This document shows, piece by piece, positions 1-9,300 of a stretch of DNA of 64,000 nucleotides (its first letter is position 1; the number at the start of each line of letters is the position of its first letter). The notes beneath the pieces were generated by a model. That model did not search any database. It saw only the letters and a list, made by a program, of their open reading frames with translations, and was not told the DNA's origin. This DNA comes from Planctomycetota bacterium (GTDB lineage Bacteria > Planctomycetota > UBA8742 > UBA2392): positions 1 through 64,000 of the forward strand of contig JAGQRH010000022.1 of assembly GCA_020425605.1 (NCBI GenBank). Direction: 5' to 3'. The position numbers were made by a program, and so were the translations under genes.

Positions 1-1
1 A

Positions 2-709
2 GAAGTGCCTGAAAAGTTCGCGGCCATGGAAGCACCCGACTTGACCGACAAGGACAGAATCGAGGCCGGCAAGAAGGCATATGCGTCCAGTTGCGCCGGT
101 TGTCACGGTGAGGCTGGCAAGGGCGACGGGAAGTACGCCGCCAAGATGGACCCCAAGCCGACCGACCTGACCAGTGCCGAGTTCCAGGACGCGGTTACCG
201 ACCAGTACATTCTTTGGCGCATCAAGACCGGCGACGAAGGGTATGCAGGTGAAGGCAAGTCCAAGATGAAGTCCAAGGGCTCGGCCAGCGACAACGACTT
301 GTGGGAGCTGACTGCATTCGTGCGCTCTCTCAAGCCCGCGAAAGTTGAGCCTCTCTCGCACGACGAGATGGAGAGCCTGATGGACGACCTGAAGGCCGAG
401 TGGAAGAAGGTCCAGGCTGCCACTTCAGCCAAGGACAAGGACAAGGGCGCTGCAGCGGCTGACAAAATTGCCGAGCTGTCCGACAAGCTGATGGGCTACG
501 ACGGAAACGTGCGCGGCGGTGATCACGACGGGGAAAAAGTCCGCGACCAGGCGGACTGGAAGAAGTTCGCTGAAGACTTCAAGGCCGCGGCAGAAGAGTA
601 CTCCAAACTCGCGAAGGCAGGCGAGTGGGCCAAGGCCGGCGATGCGCAACCCAATATCGGTGACGGCTGCGGCAACTGCCACGACGTCTACAAGAAGAAG
701 CGCAGATAG
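2..709 (+). CDS. Diheme c-type cytochrome, class I domain fused to cytochrome c'-like domain (5' partial)
   Basis: The frame is open to the left edge, so the true start and any signal peptide lie outside the window; the first in-window start-like codon is GTG at 5. Counting from there, a CAGCH heme site lies at residues 30-34 in a class I cytochrome c context, followed by a helical region. A second heme site, CGNCH, lies at 222-226, eight residues from the end and followed by DVYKKK, the place and context typical of the four-helix cytochrome c' (class II) family. The protein would be periplasmic and carry electrons. A hairpin terminator follows and the next gene is convergent. The link to the minus-strand lipoprotein cytochrome at 3682-3966 is only by proximity. 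Function is certain at the level of heme binding; the redox partner is unknown. Confidence 0.85.
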   Translation, partial: EVPEKFAAMEAPDLTDKDRIEAGKKAYASSCAGCHGEAGKGDGKYAAKMDPKPTDLTSAEFQDAVTDQYILWRIKTGDEGYAGEGKSKMKSKGSASDNDLWELTAFVRSLKPAKVEPLSHDEMESLMDDLKAEWKKVQAATSAKDKDKGAAAADKIAELSDKLMGYDGNVRGGDHDGEKVRDQADWKKFAEDFKAAAEEYSKLAKAGEWAKAGDAQPNIGDGCGNCHDVYKKKRR

Positions 710-730
710 GCCCGCAACACGAGATTCCAG

Positions 731-755
731 GGGGCGGCCAATCGGCCGCCCCTTT
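731..755. terminator. Hairpin terminator between convergent genes
   Basis: A perfect 9-bp GC stem (GGGGCGGCC / GGCCGCCCC) with an AATC loop is followed by TTT. It lies between the stop of the cytochrome gene on the plus strand and the stop of the antiporter gene on the minus strand, so it can serve both. Confidence 0.75.
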
Positions 756-801
756 CCATTGGAAGCAGATTCATCGGATCTGAACACTGAGCCGCAGCCG
801 T

Positions 802-3612
802 CTATTCGTCCTTGCCGCCCCACGAAAGGAAGGCGGCAGTCGGTGACAACGGATGGACCGGCGGCTCATCTAGCAGGATTGCGCGGCTCTCGCGCTCGGC
901 CTCGAGCCCGTCAGCGTCAGCGCCCTGCAGCATCGCCGGCGCCTCGCGAGTTCCCGCACGCAGCTTGAGCGCGCCAGAGAGCAGGAACACCCAGCGGGCA
1001 TTTCCCACCTCCAGCTTGTCGCCGGGGTGCAGCAACACCTGGGTCTTGTCCCTCGGCCAGTCTCTGCGCTGGGCATGCGTGAGGTGCTGCCACGCCTCAT
1101 CGCCGCGCAGCAGGTTGTCGAATACATGGCGCGCCCACGCGTCCTCGAGTTGCCGGCGCAACTGGGGCGAATGGTCCACCAGCTTTCGGACTTCGCCGAG
1201 GTGCAGTCGCAGTGCTGTCACCGTGGTGGCTGCACGCACCGTTGCGCTGCGAGGCTCGCCGGTCAGTAGTGCCATCTCACCGACGACTTCTCCGCCTCCC
1301 AGCACGTCCAGCAGGCACTCCGATTCTCCCTGTCCCTTGACGACATGCGCGGCACCGCGGGCGATGATGAACATCGCGTCACCCTTCTCGCCTTCCCGCA
1401 GCAGTACCTCGTCGCGCGCGAACACAACCTCCCGGGCGGCCTCGGCCAGCTTCTTCAGCAACTCCGGCTCCAGCGACCGAAACAGCGGAATGCCGCGCAG
1501 CAGCTCAGCGGTGGAGGGAAGTTCGCCGTGCACGGGCGACAGCGCAAGGCTGGCCATGCGGTGCTCGACAGACTTGAGAAAGTCGGCTGCTACGGCGTCG
1601 GGGATCAGGCCTTCCTTGTCGAAGCGCTCAAGGGCGGTGCGCTCGAGGTTCAGCTCAACTCTCTTGCCCAGTCGCAGCTCGATGGCCGTGGCGACTTCCG
1701 GGGCATTGCCGCGCAGGTCTTCCAGTGACTGATGTGCAGTGCGCCGGAAGCGCTGGTAGGCGGCCGATACCTTGCGGACGCCCTCGGACTCGCGGTCAGG
1801 ATTCTCCTCAAGTGCCTGGAGCACGCGGCTTGCGGCGAGTGACTCCACCCAAGCCAGCTCATACAAGCGGGAGATGTCCCGGAACGCTACCTTGCCGCTC
1901 ACGAACGGCAACCTGCGCGCAACCCGAAGCACGAAATTGCGCAAACGAAGTGCTCGACCGGAACGGCTGTCGGGCGACGCAAGATCGCCGGCGGCGAGGC
2001 GCTCAAGTTGCGCGTCGATCTCGAAGGCCAGAATCTGCAACGTCGGCCCCGTGATCATGCCGGTCTCGTTCGACTCGTCGTAGGCGGAGCGCTCAATGGC
2101 AATTGCCTGGTACCACGTCAGTTGTTCCAGCTCGGCGGGGTTGTCCCGGCGCAGCTCGTTGCGGGAATCCCGGATTTGGCCTTCCACGGTTCTGCGGCGT
2201 TCGTGCATCGATTCGCGCAGCTGATGCCAGTGGATCGTGCGGTAACGGGAGCGCGCAGACAGGCGCTCGATGTCGCCTTCAACCTGTGCAAGAACCCGCG
2301 CCTGCGCCAGCAATCTCATCAGTCGCTCGCCGGGCGGTCGTTTGCTGAAGCCCAGCTTGCGAAGCAGCCAGCCTGTTGTGGTGCCGTTGACCAGGATCGT
2401 CAGCAGAACCACTCCTGCGGTCAGACGCAGCATCTCGCCCCGCACTCCCTCAGCGAGGCCGGCGTTGGCCGCCAGCAGCAGCGCCAGCGCCAGCGAAACG
2501 GCGCCGCGCAGGCCACCCCACGCCATCACGATTGACTGGCGCGCGCTGACGGGAGGGCCAAGAAGCCCCATCAGAGGTCTGAATGCGAACACCACAACGA
2601 AGCGGATGGCCATGATGCCGGCCCATGCGACGAGCGTGATCACCAGCCCCGTCATTGAGTAGTGCTCAAACTGGCCGGCGATCACCATGCCGGCCAGGAA
2701 GAAGATCAGCGTGTTCGCGATGTGCGTCAGCATGCCGAGGAAGTCATGTTGCCGGTGGCGCACTTCGGGGCTGATGGAAGGTCGGCCCGGGCCGCTCATC
2801 CAGAGCCCGAGCGTGACGATGGCGATTACCCCCGAAACGTGAAGCGACGCTTCCGCCAGGATCATCGCCGCATAGCCCATCACGATCGTGAGCGTGATTT
2901 CGACCTTGGGCTCGTCAAAGATGCGGCTGAGCAGCCATGTGAGCGAGATCCCCATCACGAGGCCTACCGCCACTCCGCCGGCGAGCACCTTCAGGAACCC
3001 CAGGAACGATGCAGCGACGGAGAATTCGCCGCCGACCGCAAAGCCGATCAGCAGAGTGAAGGCGACGATGGCGGTGGCATCGTTGAGCAGCGACTCGCCC
3101 TCGATCAGCAGTGAAAGCCGCTTGGGTGCACCGACGTCGCGCAGCAGGGCGACAACGGCGACCGGGTCCGTGGCGCTGATCAGCGCGCCGAACACCAGCG
3201 CAATCGGCAGCGACCACTCCCAGCCCAGACCGGTTACGCCCACCATCAGAAACGCGGTCGCTACGGTGCAGGCCAGCATCGCCGGTACCGCCAGCGTAGC
3301 GATCGGCCCGATGTTGCGGGCGAAATGGTAAGTGTCGAGCGAGAGGGCTGATTCGAACACGAGCGTCGGGACAAACACGAACAGAATCAGGTCCGTGTTC
3401 AGCGGAGTGCCCGAGGCCATCGCATGAAGCCCGTGAGGCAGCAGCTCGTGAGTGCGCAGAAACAGCAGCAGGCCGCCGGTTGCCAAACCCAGCACCAGCA
3501 TGGCGACCGAGTATGGAAACTTGAATCGCTTGGCTGCCAGCTTCACGCCCGCGCCGATCGCCAGCACGAAGCAGGCCACCAGCACGATGGTCAGTTCAGG
3601 TCCGTGTTCCAC
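802..3612 (-). CDS. CPA1/NhaP-type cation:proton antiporter with C-terminal cyclic-nucleotide-binding domain
   Basis: About 936 residues. The first ~420 residues form the multi-helix antiporter with the CPA1 signature ATDPVAVVALL and the following EGESLLNDATAIVAF. A long soluble region follows, then a cNMP-binding (CAP-like) domain at roughly 700-800 with GEKGDAMFIIARG and GEVVGEMALLTGEPRSATV, including the glycine/glutamate and RSAT phosphate-cassette residues. The architecture (antiporter, long linker, cNMP domain) is like that of SOS1-type exchangers and suggests ligand-gated Na+/H+ or K+/H+ exchange in the inner membrane. No ATG is available near the front: I chose GTG at 3612 just before the first helix; a TTG at 3660 would add 16 residues. 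Neither has a clear ribosome binding site. Confidence 0.88.
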   Translation of the reverse strand: MEHGPELTIVLVACFVLAIGAGVKLAAKRFKFPYSVAMLVLGLATGGLLLFLRTHELLPHGLHAMASGTPLNTDLILFVFVPTLVFESALSLDTYHFARNIGPIATLAVPAMLACTVATAFLMVGVTGLGWEWSLPIALVFGALISATDPVAVVALLRDVGAPKRLSLLIEGESLLNDATAIVAFTLLIGFAVGGEFSVAASFLGFLKVLAGGVAVGLVMGISLTWLLSRIFDEPKVEITLTIVMGYAAMILAEASLHVSGVIAIVTLGLWMSGPGRPSISPEVRHRQHDFLGMLTHIANTLIFFLAGMVIAGQFEHYSMTGLVITLVAWAGIMAIRFVVVFAFRPLMGLLGPPVSARQSIVMAWGGLRGAVSLALALLLAANAGLAEGVRGEMLRLTAGVVLLTILVNGTTTGWLLRKLGFSKRPPGERLMRLLAQARVLAQVEGDIERLSARSRYRTIHWHQLRESMHERRRTVEGQIRDSRNELRRDNPAELEQLTWYQAIAIERSAYDESNETGMITGPTLQILAFEIDAQLERLAAGDLASPDSRSGRALRLRNFVLRVARRLPFVSGKVAFRDISRLYELAWVESLAASRVLQALEENPDRESEGVRKVSAAYQRFRRTAHQSLEDLRGNAPEVATAIELRLGKRVELNLERTALERFDKEGLIPDAVAADFLKSVEHRMASLALSPVHGELPSTAELLRGIPLFRSLEPELLKKLAEAAREVVFARDEVLLREGEKGDAMFIIARGAAHVVKGQGESECLLDVLGGGEVVGEMALLTGEPRSATVRAATTVTALRLHLGEVRKLVDHSPQLRRQLEDAWARHVFDNLLRGDEAWQHLTHAQRRDWPRDKTQVLLHPGDKLEVGNARWVFLLSGALKLRAGTREAPAMLQGADADGLEAERESRAILLDEPPVHPLSPTAAFLSWGGKDE

Positions 3613-3681
3613 GTTGTTTGCCCGGTCTACCCACCGCCCAAGATGGCGTGGTGACGACAAACGGGCAACCCGCTAGCTGAA

Positions 3682-3966
3682 TCACCGCGTCTCGGCTGAA
3701 TTCTCCAACAGATACTGCCGAACATAGGGCCTGTCTTCCTTCGCAAGACCGGCTTTCGGCGCATACTTCCTCAGCGCACGACTCAGGGCCGATGCGCTGA
3801 ACTCACACGGGTCCTTCAGTTCATGGCAGGTCTGGCACTTGCGTTCATACAGGGCGCGGCCGTAACCAGAGGGATCTAGGGACGGGTCCGGCGCGACGGG
3901 AACGGACTCGCAAGCAGCGAGGAAGCCAAGCGTGCATGCCAGTAGTACGAGGGTCAGTGTCTTCAT
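3682..3966 (-). CDS. Small monoheme cytochrome c lipoprotein
   Basis: 94 residues. A hydrophobic leader ends in LAAC, a lipobox, so the mature protein is lipid-anchored at the envelope. A single CQTCH heme site follows at about residues 44-48, then a short helical region. It is shorter than a usual class I cytochrome (~80-100 mature residues) and no obvious distal Met motif is seen. An AGGAA ribosome binding site precedes ATG. It lies 82 bp downstream of the porin gene on the same strand, with a strong hairpin between them, so the two may share a transcript. Likely an electron carrier; partner unknown. Confidence 0.8.
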   Translation of the reverse strand: MKTLTLVLLACTLGFLAACESVPVAPDPSLDPSGYGRALYERKCQTCHELKDPCEFSASALSRALRKYAPKAGLAKEDRPYVRQYLLENSAETR

Positions 3967-3977
3967 CTCTGTTCCTC

Positions 3978-4009
3978 GCCGTGGGGTGGCGGCCTAGCCA
4001 CCCCACGGC
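3978..4009 (-). other. Intercistronic 13-bp perfect hairpin
   Basis: A 13-bp perfect stem (GCCGTGGGGTGGC / GCCACCCCACGGC) with a 6-nt loop sits between the porin stop and the ribosome binding site of the cytochrome lipoprotein. There is no T-run on the minus strand, so it looks more like an mRNA-stabilising or translation-limiting element than a full terminator. Directly beside it is a short CCCCCGGGGG palindrome near 4016-4025. Confidence 0.6.
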
Positions 4010-4048
4010 CGTATCCCCCGGGGGAGAGCGCACGGGGGCTGAATTGGG

Positions 4049-5260
4049 CTAAAAGCCAACGCTCAGGCTGAACACGAGCCGGGTCTCGTCGCCGTCGTCT
4101 TGCTTCCTGCTCTGCTGGTGTTTGAACTCGGTTCGCACAACCAGCTGGCTGATGGGGCGGAAGCTGAGTCCGAACGTGATAGCGAGACGGTCGTCGCGCG
4201 CAGCGGCGCCAGTATGGTCGTCGTTCAGGTCGTTCTGTTCCAGACGCACGATCACGCCAATGTAAGGGTGTTCGCCGAACGATGTCCCGTGCCATGCCGT
4301 GGGAAACGGGTCGAACTTGAACAGAACGTCAACGAAGTAGCCCCAAAGGCCATTCGGGTTGTCGATGTCGCTTGGGCGGTTGATCCAGAGGCGAGACCAC
4401 TCTCCAGTGAGGTCGATCCCGAAGCGCTCGACGATGCGGAACTTGATCGCACCGTCGATTCCCAGACCTCTGAGCGCGTCACCGGTAACTGCTCCGATCT
4501 CCTGATAGGTAAAGCTCAGCCCGAAGTCGGCGCTGATTGCCGTGACGCCCATGTCATCAAATCGAGGCGTGACCCCGAGCCGGGCCCAGATTGCCTTGTT
4601 GTCGTTGTTGTCTTCGCGGAAGCTCTGGCGGGCATCCCGGGTACCGCCGTTGCTGGTAATCTCCTCGTCGAGTCCCTGCGTCACGCACAGGTCGTAGCTG
4701 ATGCCCAGGAAGGGGACCTGATTAAACGTGCCGAAGATGCCGGCACCGGGCTGGTCGAGTGCGCTGGGTATGACCCGACGCGCGGCGAAGGGCCGATCGG
4801 CGAGATCCCAGTCGATGTCATCATGCTGAAGGTTGTAGCGGCCGAACGGAACCAGCAGGATTCCGGCCTTGAAGTTCAGCTCGTCGAGAGGTGTTGCGCG
4901 AAGTTCGGCATACTCGATCAGGATTTCGTTGTCGCTGAGGAAGTCGACTCCCGCGCCGCCGCCTTCAAACTCGATCTCCATTCCGAAGCCGAGCCAGTCG
5001 ACGATCTGCCATTCGAACTGAGGAACGATTCGGATGGCGTCGAAGAAGTTCTCCGAATCACCGCCATTGTAGCGGTCGAGCGTCTTGTGCATGAACGTGG
5101 CGTATCCACCCAGGTGGAAGTCTCCGATGTCGGTCTCGAGCTTCCCGAGTTGCCCCTTGTCCCACTTCTGAATAGCCGACGATTCGTGCTCTTGTTGTGG
5201 GTCCTGCGCGGCCAGCGGTGCAGCGACGAGGATGAGCAAAGCGATGATGCGGTAGCGCAT
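4049..5260 (-). CDS. Outer-membrane beta-barrel porin (putative phosphate-selective-porin-like)
   Basis: 403 residues. A cleavable signal peptide (MRYRIIALLILVAAPLAAQ) is followed by alternating amphipathic strands rich in aromatic residues, and the chain ends in Phe (LSVGF), the outer-membrane insertion signature. No TonB plug or TonB box is seen. The segment around ELNFKAGILLVPFGRYNLQHDD resembles porins of the OprP/OprO-like group, but the substrate cannot be told. A GGAG lies 9 nt before ATG. A weak sigma70-like promoter can be drawn upstream (TTGCGT, 17 nt, TATTAC on the minus strand at about 5319-5291). The downstream neighbour is the monoheme cytochrome lipoprotein. Confidence 0.78.
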   Translation of the reverse strand: MRYRIIALLILVAAPLAAQDPQQEHESSAIQKWDKGQLGKLETDIGDFHLGGYATFMHKTLDRYNGGDSENFFDAIRIVPQFEWQIVDWLGFGMEIEFEGGGAGVDFLSDNEILIEYAELRATPLDELNFKAGILLVPFGRYNLQHDDIDWDLADRPFAARRVIPSALDQPGAGIFGTFNQVPFLGISYDLCVTQGLDEEITSNGGTRDARQSFREDNNDNKAIWARLGVTPRFDDMGVTAISADFGLSFTYQEIGAVTGDALRGLGIDGAIKFRIVERFGIDLTGEWSRLWINRPSDIDNPNGLWGYFVDVLFKFDPFPTAWHGTSFGEHPYIGVIVRLEQNDLNDDHTGAAARDDRLAITFGLSFRPISQLVVRTEFKHQQSRKQDDGDETRLVFSLSVGF

Positions 5261-5395
5261 GTCAGTGTCTCCGTTCCGGTGGGGGAACGAGTAATACTGC
5301 GACTCAGTCTCAGACGCAACAGGAAAGCCGAACGATTTGTGGACGGCATCGGATGGCCGCCCGCAAGTTCACGTCACCTGCTGTCGGGATTCGCC

Positions 5396-6238
5396 CTAGT
5401 AGGCGTAGTAGTACTCTTCCTCGAGGTGCTCCATTGGCGCCTCGATGGCTTTCCAGCCGCTATCGATCTTCAGCAGCGTTTGGAACTGCTCGTAGTGAAG
5501 TCGATCGCGGAAGGTCATCTTCTCGGTCACCATGCCGGCCGGAACGTCGCTGGCCCATAGCTCTAGGTCGCGGAAGTCAAACCCCTTGGCCTTCATCCAG
5601 CGGTGAAGCTGGTGCAGCTTGTCGAAGGTGGTGTGCGTCGCGCCACACCCGCAGTTGTGCTTGCGGACGTAGACGAAGGCGTCCGCCTTCATTTCCTTGC
5701 GTCGGTCGCCGTCGTGAATCTCCATGCGGCTGGCCCGGGTGGGGGCCTTGGGAGGATGGGTGTTGAGGTCGACGGCGGGGATTTCTTTCAAGCCCTTCGC
5801 GCCAAACTCGAATGAGCGGGCTTTACCCTGTTCATAGATGTCCATGCGCCCATGCGGGTTCGGCACAAATGGCGGCACAAAATTCAGCAACACAGACTTG
5901 TATCGCCCGTCGTTGGCGCTGCTCAGCACGCGTCCTTCCACCGCACCGGCTGCGCCATACAGGTCAAGGTAGCTTCGCACGATCGGCGGCGGATCACACA
6001 TCAGGAACTGTTTGCCGTGTTTTTCAGCGGTCTTGATGATGTCGAGCAATCCGGCAACGGCCGAAGAATCGATCGATTCGACCTGGTGGAGGTGCATGAT
6101 CCGGTGGCCGTCAAAGCTGTCGAGCTTCTGCTGCTTCGCGAATTGCTGGATCATCGGCAGCGTGCTGCTGTCGACCCGCGCCGGGGGCGTCATCACGACC
6201 GCCCGAAAGTCTGCCGGGATGCTGATAGTTTCCGTCAT
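5396..6238 (-). CDS. STAS-domain protein with uncharacterised C-terminal domain
   Basis: 280 residues, no signal peptide or membrane segment. Residues ~10-105 look like a STAS (anti-sigma-factor antagonist) domain: the stretch VESIDSSAVAGLLDI contains the D-S-S pattern at the place where SpoIIAA-type proteins are phosphorylated on serine. The remaining ~170 residues are not recognised; they contain HNCGCGATH at about 193-201, which could bind a metal through Cys and His, and a C-terminal acidic, Tyr-rich end (EEEYYYAY). GGAGCAGG upstream is an acceptable ribosome binding site. It is transcribed divergently from the kinase-like gene across 141 bp. A role in phospho-signalling is inferred from the STAS domain and neighbour only. 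Confidence 0.7.
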   Translation of the reverse strand: MTETISIPADFRAVVMTPPARVDSSTLPMIQQFAKQQKLDSFDGHRIMHLHQVESIDSSAVAGLLDIIKTAEKHGKQFLMCDPPPIVRSYLDLYGAAGAVEGRVLSSANDGRYKSVLLNFVPPFVPNPHGRMDIYEQGKARSFEFGAKGLKEIPAVDLNTHPPKAPTRASRMEIHDGDRRKEMKADAFVYVRKHNCGCGATHTTFDKLHQLHRWMKAKGFDFRDLELWASDVPAGMVTEKMTFRDRLHYEQFQTLLKIDSGWKAIEAPMEHLEEEYYYAY

Positions 6239-6379
6239 TTGCCTGCTCCGGTTTACTGTGTGACTAACTGCGCGACAGGGTAGATTGTTCCCGGCCGCGG
6301 CAAGCTGGTTTTTCCCGACCGAAAGTTCGTGCTGGCCCTTTAACAGGCTGGCCGGACCGGGCTAAAACGTCAAACTCAG

Positions 6380-9300
6380 ATGAGCAACGTCGACAAGAGT
6401 CTCGTGGCCGCAGTGCTGGCCGTCCGCCAGGGGGCAATCCCTGCTGAGCAGGCGGCGCAGATCCTTGCGTCGGCACGCGATTCAGCCGATGCGCTCAGCC
6501 GTGTGGAGTCCGCGCTCGGCGGGCACGACGACTTCAGCGGCGGCACCGTCGCGATCAGTCCGTCTCTGGTGGACATTGTCGCAGATCGCCTCGATGGCGA
6601 CGGCAACCTCAGCGATCTCGGCTTTGACGAGACGACGGTCCGCACACTCAGCGAAATCCGTAACCTGAAGGGCGCAGACCCATCTGTGCGCGATACCTTG
6701 CTTTCGATTTCACCCACGCGGATGGTCAAGGATCTCGATCTCGATGAGATGCCGTTGATCGACGCCAGCGACCATACTGAAACCAGCCGACCGACCGTTC
6801 GGCCCAAGGACATCGACGGAAAGAAGCCAAGCAGCCAGATCCTGCGGGCGGTCGCCCGCGCCGAACGCTACACCATCGAGAAAGAGCACGCGCGCGGCGG
6901 CATGGGCCGCATCCTGCTGGCCCGCGATAACGTGATCGGGCGAGAAGTCGCGTTGAAAGAGCTGCTGCCGGGACGCGCGCCGGGTGCAAGCACGCCGAAC
7001 TACAGCGACGGCTCGCAGGGACTGACCGAGCGCTTCCTGCGCGAGGCGAAGGTTACCGGACAGCTCGAGCACCCCAACATCGTCAGCGTCTATGAGATCG
7101 GCAAGAACGACGACGACAGCCTGTACTACACGATGAAGTTCGTGCGCGGGCAGGAAGACACGGTCGCGCAGAAGCTGATCGACTCCACGCGCTACATGAG
7201 CCAGAGCGTCGTCGAGAACGCGACCGACAAGCTCACGCTCGACGGCAGCATCGTCGGCACGCCCGCCTACATGTCACCGGAGCAAGCGCGCGGCGACCTC
7301 GAAGAGATCGACGAGCAGTCGGATGTCTATGCGCTGGGCGCAGTCCTGTACCAGATCATCAGTGGTCGTCCGCCATTTGATGGCCCAGTGGCGGGGCTGA
7401 TCATCCAGCAGGTGCTGCACGCCAAGCCGTTGCGCCTGTCGGCTGCCGCGCCCGATTGCCCGCCGGAGCTCGAAGCACTCGTCGAACGCGCGATGGCCAA
7501 GGACAAGTCCGATCGCCTCAAGAGCGCGCGAGAATTTGCCAGTGAGGTCAAGGCATTCCGCGACGGCCGTACGCTTCAGAGTTACTCATACAGCGCACGC
7601 GAGCTCGTGTGGCGCTGGGTTGCGCGCTACAAGCGCGCGGTCATTTTCGGCTCGATCGTGTTCTACGCCATGATCGCAGGCGCCGTGTACCATTACGCGC
7701 AGTTGCGGCAGGAAAAGGAACAGGTCGAGCAGCAGAAGACCGACGCCGACAACGCGCGTCGCCAGGCGGAGCTCGCGTTTGCCGACGCCCGCCAGGCTGA
7801 GAAAGACGCGCGGACCGCCAAGGAGCTGGCCGAGGAGAAGGAACATTCCGCCGTCCTGGCTGTCGACGCCAAAGAGAAGGCACTGGAAGGCTGGAACCAG
7901 ACCCTGGCCGATGCCTACGCCATGCGCATTCGCCTGTCGGTTTCGCAGCACGACCAGAATGCCGCCTTGGCTTTCGGCGCAGCCAGCTTGCGTTCCGGTG
8001 AACAGCCGGAGGCGCGCGGGACACTGCTCTCGACGCCGGACATCTGCCCGTTGATCTGGAGGCTTGCTCCTGACAAGCCGTCGATTCAGGAGCTTTACCA
8101 GTTCTTCGATGTCCAGTTCAGCCCGGACGGCCGCTTTGTGGCGACCGGCATGACGGACGGGCGCGTCTGGATCTGGTCGATTGAAAGCGGCAAGTCCGCG
8201 CAGGTACTTCGAGTCGGGAAGGCAGTCGTCCATGACATCGCATTTTCGCCGGAGGGTCGCTGGCTTGCTGCGAGCGACGACGACGGTCTGGTGCGCCTTT
8301 GGCAGTACAGCGCGCCGACCGACAGCTTCGAGCCAGGCGGAATCGAGTTCCAGATGCCGCGGCGCGAGCGCGTGAATTCCATCCAGTTCACCCCGGACGG
8401 TCGCTCGCTGATCTGCGGCGGGCTCAGCGTCGTCATGTTCAGCCTGGCCGAGCGCAAGGTCGTCGCGAAGTTCGAGGGGCCGCAGGGGCATGACCCGATG
8501 TACATCTCGATCAGCCCGGACGGCCGACAGCTGATCAGTACATCAATCCAGCTCAGCGATTTCTTCGTGCGGGTGTGGGACGTCGGCGAGCGCAAGTTCA
8601 AGCGCGGGCTGCTTGACCAGACTTCTCTCAACGAGATGTTCACCGCGTGGGCGCCAGATGGCTCGGTGATGGCCAGCAGCACAGTGCAGGGCCAGATCAT
8701 CCTGCGGGACGGCAAGACCTTCAAGCAGCTCGGCATGCTGACGGCGCACACCAGTGCGGTGTTCGGCCTGGCATTTTCGCCGGACAGCAAGACGCTCATC
8801 AGTTGCAGCGCGGACAGCACGGTGCGGTTGTGGGATGTCACGAGTCAGAAGGAAAAGCTTGTCCTGAGCGGGTTTACGGACTGGATCGAAGCCGTTGCCT
8901 TCTCGCCGGATGGCAAGAGCATCTGTGCCCGCGACACCATGGGCGCGGTGTTGGTATGGGCATTGCCCGAAGAGAGCTCGTTCATCCTGCGCGGCCACAG
9001 CGGCGACGTGATGGATATCCGGCTCAGCCGCGACGGCAAGCGCTTCGTTACAGCGGGCTGGGACGGCAGCGTCGTGGTGTGGGACGCCGCGACGCGCAAG
9101 CAAGTGGCCCGTTTTGCGCCGCCACTGAAGCAGTTCTTCGCGGCGGACTTCCTCGACAACCAGCGTGTCGTGGCTTCCGGTGGCGACGGCGTGTACGTGT
9201 GGGACATCGGCACAGGCCAGGTGCTGGCGCACCTGCTTGCCGGCCAGTACGTGACCGACTTGACCGTGCCGGCGGATGGGAAGCGATTCTTCGTTGCCCA

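Noticed and set aside
4100..5560. Long open frame opposite the porin gene
   Set aside because: Shadow; the minus strand has a signal peptide and the C-terminal Phe of a barrel protein.
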